The position numbers and the translations under genes were made by a program. The notes beneath the pieces are model-generated. The model did no database searches. It was not told the DNA's origin and saw only the letters and a list, made by a program, of their open reading frames with translations. A stretch of DNA of 64,000 nucleotides from Acholoe squamosa (taxonomy: Eukaryota > Annelida > Polychaeta > Phyllodocida > Polynoidae): assembly GCA_949317995.1 (NCBI GenBank), contig OX439040.1, positions 76,791,972-76,855,971 of the forward strand, given 5' to 3'. Within the stretch, counting starts at the first letter, position 1, and each line of letters begins with the position of its first letter. Shown one piece after another: positions 55,215-64,000 of this stretch.

Positions 55215-56110
55215 ACTGACCATGTGACAACTGCAGCTCTTAGATTTGCAGGCTTGTGAGTATCTTATCAATTTCAGAACATCCTCTGGGGCAAGAACAA
55301 CACCTTCAGGAACTGTCTTGGGCACCAAGGAATTTGATGAGTCATTTCTAACACTGATCAGGATTTAATTGATTGAAACTCACTAAATTTCATTGGCATG
55401 TGTCCATGCAGCTTCATGAGAATTAGCTCTACCAACATTTATCCTATAGGGCTCATTTTTTGGGGGCAGGCGTTTTAGTTTCTGTGATCCATAGAGGCTT
55501 CATAATAGATGTGGCATTTTGACATTGATTCAGACCAATACAAACTGAGATACCTTTTGGAAGACATCATCCAGAGAAGCATTTCTAATTCCAACTGTGC
55601 TGAGGGAGTACTTGCTGGACATCAGTAGCATTACAACTTTGTACTTTCCCATACATGAGTAGGGACCTACAGTATCATATCCAATAATGCCAAAGGGTTG
55701 CAAGCAAAATAGGTATGATAGAATATGAGAGTGCCCTGTACACTGGTACTGATATCAATCACCACCCATTCTTTAATTGGTAACACCATTATCACCTGGC
55801 TATCAAAGTATCCATGGAAAATAAAGTACAAACACATCAGTGTCATCTGCAACAATATGCAATCTAGGACCTCTGACTGGCACTACTTACTGGATAATGA
55901 TTGTGTCTGTGTTACTTTCCTCTGATTCACAACACCTGAATTTTAGTTCAACAGGGACAGATTCAATTCCTCTGAGAACTAGCTTACAAGACGTATCATC
56001 TTTGTGAGCTATAAGGTCTTGTACAATCAGGTTTACAACTTCTTGTTGCTTATAGTCACTGCTATTTTTGGTGATGGAATTGTAATGGGTGTAAACTCTA
56101 GACACAACTG
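55215..56110 (-). pseudogene. Broken transposon-associated protein (DDTD / GCDT type)
   Basis: On the minus strand several segments occur in the order known from a large uncharacterised protein family found next to transposons in cnidarians, molluscs and other invertebrates. They are an N-ward segment at 55890-56105 (KQQEVVNLIVQDLIAHKDD), then HIVADDTDVFVLYF near 55800-55850, IDISTSVQG near 55740, GYDTVGPYSCMGKYKVVMLL near 55600-55680 (family pattern GCDTTS...GKGK), and PEGVVLAPEDVLKLIRYSQA with a cysteine-rich start (CKSKSCSC) near 55215-55330. Stops and frame changes separate the pieces. The family assignment is from memory of these motifs. Its role in transposition is not established. Confidence 0.65.
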
Positions 56111-57242
56111 GAGTCTTTTCCCTTCACTTCAAGCAGCTTCCTCTATACTGTCATCCTTATCATATCTATCAAATATAGGGTAACGTTCACTGGCATGAAG
56201 GAATCCTAAAAGATAATGTCAGAACAAGTCTAGGTTATTCTGTGCAAAACCAGTTGTATGACCTAAATTACAGCACATCCATCAAAATGAAAGCTCCATC
56301 AGCATTTTATTGTATTATTGACATCTCTACTTTCAGAGTATTCTGTAGGACTGATTTTGGTTTGTTCCCCTGATCACCAAACATCAATGGAGGCCGGCCA
56401 GCTTGTTATATATAGCCTATATGCCATCAATGTCTTTGTGAAGACCCATAGCTCTATCATGTATAATATTGTTTTAATGTCATACACATTTTAATTGATC
56501 AGCCATCTTTATGTGCTTATGAGATAGAGACGTCATTACAACTTTACAACAATTGAGTCTGTTAAGGAATCCTTTAGGTCAAGCCTTTTCAAATGCATCT
56601 GTTTAATCTTCCTGCTGATCCTCATAGAATTTCCTGCATTTACAGACAGATCCACCTGCACCCCACCTTTTTATAGCAATATTCACTCGAGTGTTTAGAT
56701 TGTGCAAGATAGCCATCTGACACCAGTGTCATGAACTTAGTGGGCCGTGGGGCTCACTACTACATTTACATATTGTCAAGAAAATTATTGAAAAAACTTA
56801 TTGAAAAATATTTTTTTTACATATTATTTTTCATCAAAGGAGTGATTCAGCCTATTGGTCATCATGATGCTGTAATGAAGTTGATTTGACATCCTGGTGC
56901 CAACTCCACAAACTATGTAAATTTTTGCTTCCTCTGTACATTATATTTGTAAATACTCCAGATACCTCAGCTTAGAAAGAATGTATCTTTATACTCCAAT
57001 GTATCACTATATAGCTCACGACAAGCTCAGGTACAAAAACAGTATTCACGACGTGCCAAAAATATTTGTACCTATTTGTTCTTGTAGTAATAAGTATTAT
57101 AAGATTTCTTTGATCCAACAAGGTATTAGCATGCTACCTGTATCTCTTATTTTACCGTTTCATAAAGGAACCTCTATGTATACTTATCCTTTTATTCAGT
57201 ATTTTCATACCGAACACCTCTTTGTACCAAGTATCTTATATG
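56111..57242. other. Interior of the 7.7-kb element
   Basis: May contain more of the broken protein upstream of 56110, too decayed to follow. An 88-codon frame at 56981-57247 looks like chance. Confidence 0.35.
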
Positions 57243-57366
57243 CATAATACCCAAAATTGTCAATGGACTTGGCAAAGCCCTTATTATTAATGATTTTCCT
57301 CCCTTCAACCTCGTGCAGAGATGAGTAGGAATGTGGGGATTTGTCAATGGACCATTCTGGGTATTA
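57243..57366. mobile_element. Short MITE with ATAATACCC ends
   Basis: ATAATACCCAAAATTGTC at left and its near inverse GACCATTCTGGGTATTAT at right, with an inner inverted CAATGGAC/GTCCATTG pair, about 124 bp. Confidence 0.65.
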
Positions 57367-57643
57367 TTCATTATTTTACACATTTATTAAATTCTTCGCC
57401 ACACACGCTCAGGCCCTGCTCACAATCTTACAGCTCATTCCCCCCCCCCCAGTGTGTACAGTGAGCTGCTCTTACATCACCCATACCAGGATGTTATGAG
57501 AGCCGGACCCATTCCATTTCTGGGCACTGACTCACTGGGAGTATCACAACATACCGACATACCTGTGGACGCGTTTCTAGGATGCAGGGAAATTCCACAA
57601 TCTCCCTTCACCCTGATTGGTCCACATATAAATAGAATCATTG

Positions 57644-57920
57644 GGCCACCCTTAAAAATATGTCCGTTTCCTGTCCAGAGGGTGGGATTTTTCAGACCTA
57701 TGATGGAGGGAGGGGAAAATTTTTTTTTAGGAAAAATTTTTTACTTGTAGCCTTGAATTTGTCATCGCGTTCTAGGATTCGATGATTGGAAACCTATATT
57801 CTTGTGCTAATGGACGAAAAAAAAAAATTCTTTTCAGAACTCAAGAAAATTTTTTCCCATTCTCGAAAAAAATTTCACCAGGCCTCTGGACAGAAAACGA
57901 ACATATTTTTAAGGGTGGCC
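57644..57920. mobile_element. MITE with GGCCACCCTTAAAAATA ends
   Basis: Inverted ends GGCCACCCTTAAAAATATGT and ACATATTTTTAAGGGTGGCC, then a further inverted CTGTCCAGAGG/CCTCTGGACAG. TTG at left and TTA at right would be a slightly decayed 3-bp duplication. 277 bp. End sequence and build resemble the 25419-25669 element, suggesting the same superfamily. Confidence 0.8.
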
Positions 57921-59790
57921 TTACCGGATATGACGGCGCGTCAGATCTGACCAGATCCAACCAGACCTGACCAGATCTGACCTGCTCCTACCGGTACATT
58001 TCATCACCCTGTGAGCTGCTCACCTAGGTATATAAGACCTGGTGAGCAGCTCCCGGCCATCTATCTCTTTGGATCTATTATTCAACACACAACCTCCCTA
58101 GTATCTAGAACAGGGTGCGTTTACCGTGTGCGTTTACTGAAAACTGCCGCCCGTGTGCTTTCCAGCTCATCATTATCTATCTACACTTTTTTAAATTTTG
58201 TAGATCGGCCTATTAGAACAGAAGTTAGGCCTAAAAGAAAAGAAATTTATGAAAAATAAGAAAAAAACAATGAAAAATGTTGGACTATAGAATTACTTAT
58301 TCTCAAACTCAAGCTCTTGGGTGTCAGAAATGTATCAAGTGAGATATAACTTTCTAAAATTTTCTTGATGGTACACACGAGCAGACATTAATTTTGACAC
58401 TGCGCTTAGCTTGACCCATGAATCTGTAAATTACCTGTGTGCTTTTTGATCCTGTGGAGAACCCTGTAAAACTTACGACAGGTTGAGCTATAAGCTTAGG
58501 GGCAGAGCCTGCATGCTGGCGAATGTATCATTGTTACCACCTATATGTACACTCTGTCATCATGCAAAAAACAAGGATCAAAGAACTTCTCTGGATTCAG
58601 TGTTCATTACAACATCGACTTGTAACGGTTCGTTGACAATGGTATCACACAGTAGATCAGGTCTCGTTCTATACAGGTTAATTACCCGGGGTTAATTACC
58701 AGACTATACCTTTGTAACGGGAAGCACTTTCCAAATGCCCCATGGCATTTGGACTGTGTTAGAGGGAGTATACATAGGGTACTTTCCGAAAGTGCCCATG
58801 TGGGTTGATATCCCTATAAGCCACAAGGGACTAGCCCTCAGGTCTCAGACTCCTACAAGACACTCCAGGTTAAGGTAAATGCTACAACCTACTTCTTCTT
58901 GGTTAGTGTTTTTGGAGCTAGGGCAGGTTATTACACATAGACAAAGAAATATATAAAATTATTGCCAACTGGTGACTAGTATACGGGGTGATTCAGTTAA
59001 GGATGTTCACCAGCCTGAGAACCAATGAAATCACAAAGTCAATATTATTTAACAACACTTTATTTTATTGAAAGCCCTATATCTTGGATTGTTAGAAAGG
59101 TTGATTCAAGTCACTAACTCCTAATGCATCAGTTTTTATAGCCTGTGGTGTAAAACCATAATTCTTTACCCTCACATATGTAACGTTTTTAAACAAACAG
59201 TCATAAAAGCAGTTAAATATCATCCTATGTACATCAGATTTCATGACCAAAATGTTACAATACATGCCTTAGGGTGTAGCAAAAATGAAATCCCTGCACC
59301 AAGAGATCAGTGAAAGTTTTGAATATAGCCTAGCATTCTTGACTTTCCCTCATACATTTAAAAATAACTAGATCTTAATGAAAAACACTCTCTATCATCT
59401 AAAGTGTCCCTACTTTCAAAAGATGTCACTCTTTTCCAACAATATATACATTCTGGTCCAGATCTGCAAAGGCACTTCTGAATCCCAAAGAAAATAAACG
59501 TTACGTATGTGAGGATTTGGATAGAGCAATAGTTTTAAACATCACAGATCATCTGCATCACTATTTTTTGTACAGGACTTGTTAATTAGTATTTCAAAGG
59601 TATATCTTAACACATAAGACTATGTTATGGGTCATTTCCATCCCACTCTGAGCACATGCCATCCTCATTGGGCAGCCTGTCCTCCTCAGAAACTTGCAAA
59701 AGATTGAATACAATTGTTGAACAGCTAAGGTGAGTAATATCAAGCAATTATGCTCTAATAATTAGTTTATCAATGGGGGATGAGAAGTAA
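57921..59790. other. Right interior of the 7.7-kb element
   Basis: A TATA-like GGTATATAAGACC with flanking GTGAGCTGCTCACC and GGTGAGCAGCTCCC inverted blocks lies near 58010-58052. A sequence around 58640-58715 reappears, inverted and split by about 770 bp, at 60050-60075 and 60848-60895. No gene supported. Confidence 0.4.
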
Positions 59791-59883
59791 TATATAAAAG
59801 TGTACCTCACATACGTAACCTTTTCGGGAGTTGAATTTTGGTTTATGAGACCTAGCTCGTATCTGCAGCAAACCAGCACTTTC
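59791..59883. repeat. Right terminal inverted repeat of the 7.7-kb element
   Basis: Inverse of 52215-52308. It includes CCTCACATACGTAACC, the subterminal motif repeated at several places inside. Confidence 0.85.
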
Positions 59884-60621
59884 AATATATTATATGAACT
59901 ATATTTGACTGTCTACTTGTTTTATCTTCATATTTACATCCATCTATCCAACATTTATGGGATGATTATCTAGCTTTTAGAAAAGGAAAAAAAAAGACAC
60001 AATTAAAAGATGATGGTCTGTTTTCAGACAAATATGCCAAACAGATATTGAAAGTATAGTCTGGTAATTAACCCAGGGTATCTGGTACATTCTGTACTAG
60101 GTTGTAGTTAAGTACTTGACGTGACTATGTTTACTGCACCTCTATATTTTGACCTGGCTATTTATCATTCACTTTCAGTATCTCGACATTTATGTAATGA
60201 TTATCTAGCCTTTACTCAGAAAAGGGAAGAAAATACACAATTAACCCTTTCACTTTAGTGGCCACACATACCAAATTCAGAACGATTAACATGCTGATGC
60301 TTTTCAAAGAAGGGTTTAACTGTTTAAGTGCTGCGTCTGTGCCCTAGAGCAGGACATACTATTATTTCAGAGTTGTCTATTCAAGACTACAACAAAGTGT
60401 GACTTTTTTAATTGGAGAACCCTGTGGGGTACATGTAGCTAAATAGAAGCCAATATAAGTGGCCACTTTTTATTTTTACAAATTAGGGGCTGATTATAGT
60501 GACCAGTAGTGGCGATTATCCTAGTCATAGGGGTCGTGAGCTACAGTATAATGTTGTGCGGTGCCCCCCAGATGTTAGCCTTATGAGGTACATACACAGT
60601 TACATTGTGTCTTTATGAGGT

Positions 60622-60653
<32 letters not shown>

Positions 60654-61600
60654 ACACACACACACACACACAGAGTTACCGAATGAGTCCTTATGAGTAC
60701 TCTGATGTTAGCCTTAAGGTACACAGACACAGTTACACAGGTGGTCCTTATGGGGTACTCTGGTGTTAGCCTTGTGAGGTATACTGTATCTTCCTATGAG
60801 GTTCACACACACACAGTTACACACAGAGTCCTTATGAGGTACACACCAGGGTAATTAACCTGTATAGAATGAGACTCGATCTACTGTGTATAACAGAAGG
60901 GGAAACTACATAGTTTCATCTACAGAAATATTATTTGACTCGGTGTTAAACATCAAAAACATATCCCTTGTTGATGTCAAAAGACTGTCACGTTTCCTTC
61001 ATTACATCTGGATGTTAGGGGGGTGTTTCTAGACTGTGACCCAAACTCTTTGTGATGTAAGTACTTTCTTTCACTTTCGATATAAGACATGACACACCAC
61101 TTGTCCACTTTTTTTGGACATCTTGATTATCCCTTTGGTGCCCAGAAATATTTTGAGAAAACTGTTTTTTTCAACATTATTTATAGGGTGCAGACCTATT
61201 CATGTATCAGATTGAAAATAATAACTACTCAAAGTTGATTTAAATGGGACATTAAAAGGGACTGGATGTGAGGTTGAAGTAGCTATTCAAAAATGTAACA
61301 TGAAAGATATGTCAGAACAATTCACTTATGGACATGAAGGTATAAGGGTCTAGGAGGGTAGCGGAGTCTCATTTTGATAGGATGACAGAGGTTTATCATT
61401 TTTATCAACAAAGGATCTTTGTAGCAAGTAAATAGGAGATAATCAATACTACAACCAAAACCAATTTATGTGTGGTTTTGTGGATTTCTTCAATCAATAC
61501 CGGGTAACAAGCGGGAAAAACAGCAATATTCGTGTGCATGCGTGAGCTAAGAGAACACATCCGGTCCAGCTTGGTTTAATTGTAAGAATTTTTTTTTTTT
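59884..61600. other. Intergenic with microsatellites
   Basis: A (CA)n tract lies at 60622-60672. CTTATGAGGTACACAC repeats lie at about 60570-60860. No gene supported. Confidence 0.5.
60622..60672. repeat. (CA)n microsatellite, with two G interruptions
   Basis: AC units with CACGCACACGCAC in the middle. Confidence 0.95.
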
Positions 61601-61607
61601 GTATATT

Positions 61608-61728
61608 GAACAAGTAACCAATGGATAACTCATGACGCGTGGGGGTTATCGACGGATAATAACACGAGGCCGTAGGCCGAGTGTTATTATCGTCGATAAC
61701 CCCCACAAGTTCCCGATAACCCCCACAA
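61608..61728. repeat. Long hairpin of copy 3, right arm broken
   Basis: GAACAAGTAACCAATGG, CATGACGCGTGGGGGTTATC, and the centre AACACGAGGCCGTAGGCCG pair with GTGTTATTATCGTCGATAAC. The outer part of the right arm is displaced by about 420 bp of other sequence, reappearing as GTGACTACTTATTTTA at 62141. Confidence 0.8.
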
Positions 61729-62311
61729 ATCAATCCGTGTTTACTCCTCTAAGATTTGAAATGGAATGCGAGAAACCGGGGGGTCAGGTGACCTATGACG
61801 TGTATACAGATTACCCGGTGACTCCAGCGCCACGCATTGGTCCCGCCACTAAATTAAACCCGCATGTTCCATGCCAGCCAATTAAGTGAGGTGACAAACA
61901 CGGGCGTTGGAAATTAACAAGTGTTTAATTATATTAATAATAATGAGTAACAATTATTATATAATGTTATGATGAATTAAACACCTTGGGCCAGGCCCCA
62001 GAAAGAAATGCCTGGAGATATTCATACAGTGAGAATTACAATTAACCCTTTTTAAATAGGGCATTAGCATACACTCAGATATGAAGAACTTTGTACCAAT
62101 AACCCCAACAAAGTAACATACTTATGAAGTCACTTACAAAGTGACTACTTATTTTATACCACGAAACCAATAAATAATCAATATTATAGCAATAAATTCA
62201 AGTTGAAAACAAAAATTATTCCCCCTCCCCAGGACTCGATGCCAGCCATTGTGTGTACATGTAGGCCTACCTCGTCACCCAGCAGCGGACAGCGACAGCG
62301 CACACGGCGAA

Positions 62312-62397
62312 AAAAGACGCGTCCGGGCCGGGAATCGATCCATGTACCTCTCACGGCTGAGCGCGACGTGCTAACCGCTAGACCACCGCGCCTTCTC
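62312..62397 (-). other. tRNA-like module of copy 3, minus strand
   Basis: GTGGTCTAGCGGTTAGCACG (A box) and GGATCGATTCCC (B box) on the minus strand, as in copy 1. No proper cloverleaf. Confidence 0.68.
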
Positions 62398-62519
62398 CAT
62401 TGACTGCGTCTCGCTGTTATGTTTGTGTAGAATACACCTCGTCGCCCGGCAGCGGACAGCGACAGCGCACACGGCTTTGTATCATAGCAAGACCTGGTTC
62501 TAACCGAGCGTATCTCGTC

Positions 62520-62590
62520 AGTCGCTGTGGCGCACTGCATAGGGGGTTGGACTAGGGATCTTAGGCTGCAGGTTCGAGCCCTGCCCTGGT
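62520..62590 (+). other. tRNA-like module of copy 3, plus strand
   Basis: GTGGCGCACTGCATAGGGGG and a perfect B box GGTTCGAGCCC. Facing and spacing are as in copy 1. Confidence 0.68.
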
Positions 62591-62640
62591 CAAGCCTATC
62601 ATGAGTTTTAACATGTAACATATGACATGGGAGGACATGA

Positions 62641-62760
62641 GAGGCGTGCGGTTATCCTGGATAACCGCACGCCTTACCTGGATAACCGCACGCCTTACCT
62701 GGATAACCGCACGCCTTACCTGGATAACCGCACGCCTTACCTGGATAACCGCACGCCTTC
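62641..62760. repeat. Palindromic 21-bp tandem repeat
   Basis: An opening AGGCGTGCGGTTATCC is followed by five units of TGGATAACCGCACGCCTTACC. Each unit can pair with the opening inverse. Copy 1 has one unit only. Confidence 0.92.
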
Positions 62761-62860
62761 CAAAATTGATGTTACAGCCTATAGGGTGTGCAATATCGAC
62801 AGATATGTGGATGGGAATAGACACCAAAAAGCACTGTGTAAGCCAGAAATCGTGGTATAA

Positions 62861-63440
62861 ACTTTATTAAATGATGCCGGTCAATTTGGTTTTATTCAAC
62901 CCCAACTTGTGTGTCAAGTGTTTGTTTTATTATTATACTGTATGTATTTATTACATTGTGCTTTCTGTGCTAATTGATGTTAGGTAGCATTCAATTATCT
63001 ACATGTCAAGAGAGTGCACCTTTGTGTTGCATTCAAACCATTGAATTACATATAGAGATTCACCATTAAATACCACTTTATAGTACCATAATGTATTTGG
63101 TACCATTAGTCCAGCACTTTTTGAATGATCCTAACCTGACAATTAGTGAACCCTGGGTAGCCTTTTGAACATATATAGACGCGCTTTCTTAAATCTGGGC
63201 ATGATAGGTTGAACATTCAACATCAAGATATGCAAGGTCAAGCAGATCAAGCAGTGTCATGTCCCTATGTGCTATTTATAACATGGCATCCCCGACATTT
63301 TTAAATGGGTCCATCACACTTTGTTGAAAGTGATAGTGTCTTTTCTTTTAGGTAACAAAAGTAACATGATGTATAGAATCTGTAGAAGTTAATACAGGTG
63401 TTTCAGGTAAAGGTAAAACTATCAAGTTTTATAAATTCTA
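62861..63440. other. Intergenic, no recognisable feature
   Basis: No gene or repeat supported. Confidence 0.5.
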
Positions 63441-63625
63441 AGTGAGTGAGTGAGTGAGTGAGTAATAGATGTTTAACGCCATTTCGACAGCTAAGGTCAT
63501 ATTCATGGCGAGAGCGACATTACACAATTTCACAAAGGAATGTGCGCATATGTGCACCACACATCCGAGGGGATAGGAAAGAGGAGATATAGACCCTTTT
63601 AAGTGGGCTAGGGAAGCCCATAACT
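63441..63625 (+). mobile_element. Microsatellite-headed short repeat (GTGA)n + TTTAACGCC tail
   Basis: Six GTGA units lead into ATAGATGTTTAACGCC, then ATATTCATGGCG and a conserved-looking tail to about 63625. Repeats with a GTGA run joined to a TTTAACGCC...GGCG tail are familiar from molluscan genomes, which is the main hint to lineage. No coding. Confidence 0.55.
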
Positions 63626-64000
63626 TCTAAGTAAAATATCATTTGGTACATAGATTTTTTTTTCAATAATTGCTTTTCAGTGTAAACACACCTTTTCCAA
63701 GACTGATTACCCAGATGCTAAGTAATTTTATCCTGATCATCTACTACATATGCAAACCCTTGCCTCTCTAGTAATTCTCAGAGGCTGAGAAATCAAATGT
63801 GAATGTTGGTCGTTTTGGGATCACTAGCGTATAGTGTGGATGCTTTCTGAAAGTATTATTTTTCAGGCTCCTGAGGAACTAGTTCCATTTATGCTGGTTG
63901 CACAATTCTTTGCTAATTCAACAATTTTTATGTGGAATATAATCTATTATATGTGTATTAGTGGAGGTATGGGTGAACCTACTCCTCCTGCACCTCACCT
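63626..64000. other. Intergenic, no recognisable feature
   Basis: No gene or repeat supported up to the window end. Confidence 0.5.

Larger units (their letters stand above)
62154..62860. mobile_element. Dual-tRNA-like element body, copy 3
   Basis: Inverted ends TTATACCACGA and TCGTGGTATAA. It carries both tRNA-like modules (minus at 62312-62397, plus at 62520-62590) in the same divergent order as copy 1. Near its right end the palindromic block is amplified into five 21-bp units (62641-62760). Confidence 0.82.

Noticed and set aside
62184-62621. 145-codon open frame on the minus strand
   Set aside because: Lies entirely in the dual-tRNA-like element and repeats in part at the other copies in changed frames.

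Overview
The window looks like nuclear DNA of a marine invertebrate animal. Coding exons are short, separated by kilobase introns with GT/AG borders, and the rest is AT-rich and packed with microsatellites, satellites and small inverted-repeat transposons. A microsatellite followed by a conserved tail (about 63.44 and 21.51 kb) recalls repeats familiar from molluscs and other lophotrochozoans, but the sequence alone does not fix the lineage.

Two host genes can be supported. (1) A CDKL2-type cyclin-dependent-kinase-like gene runs on the minus strand from about 29.1 kb down to 9.8 kb. Eight exons carry good or consistent splice borders and phases, from the catalytic HRD/DFG exon to a probable stop at 9843. 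Two further tail exons are tentative. The N-lobe (ATP-binding) exons were not found. A decayed tandem copy of the catalytic exon lies beside it. (2) A dihydroflavonol-4-reductase-like extended SDR enzyme is encoded in one coding exon on the plus strand (32.51-33.57 kb).

Region by region: 0-2 kb has pieces of two Ty3/Gypsy-type retroelements in opposite orientation. 2.4-3.2 and 7.8-8.7 kb are tandem arrays. 9.8-29.1 kb is the kinase gene, its introns filled with TA-flanked CCGTAA elements, TTA-flanked Harbinger-like MITEs and a 134-bp satellite enclosed by inverted repeats. 29-34.5 kb holds the exon remnant, more MITEs (one nested in another) and the reductase. 34.5-35.5, 46.9-47.4 and 61.6-62.9 kb are three copies of an unusual hairpin-plus-body element; two copies carry two oppositely oriented tRNA-like promoter modules. 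36.2-37.4 kb is a purine-only array. 44.8-51.9 kb is a 7-kb inverted-repeat structure (arms of about 1.5 kb) whose spacer holds a frameshifted unknown gene and a compact NF-Y/E-box/RFX/forkhead-like motif cluster. 52.2-59.9 kb looks like a decayed DNA transposon with 93-bp terminal inverted repeats, subterminal repeats and a broken transposon-associated protein.

The strongest candidates for something undescribed are the dual tRNA-like hairpin element and the two large inverted-repeat structures.
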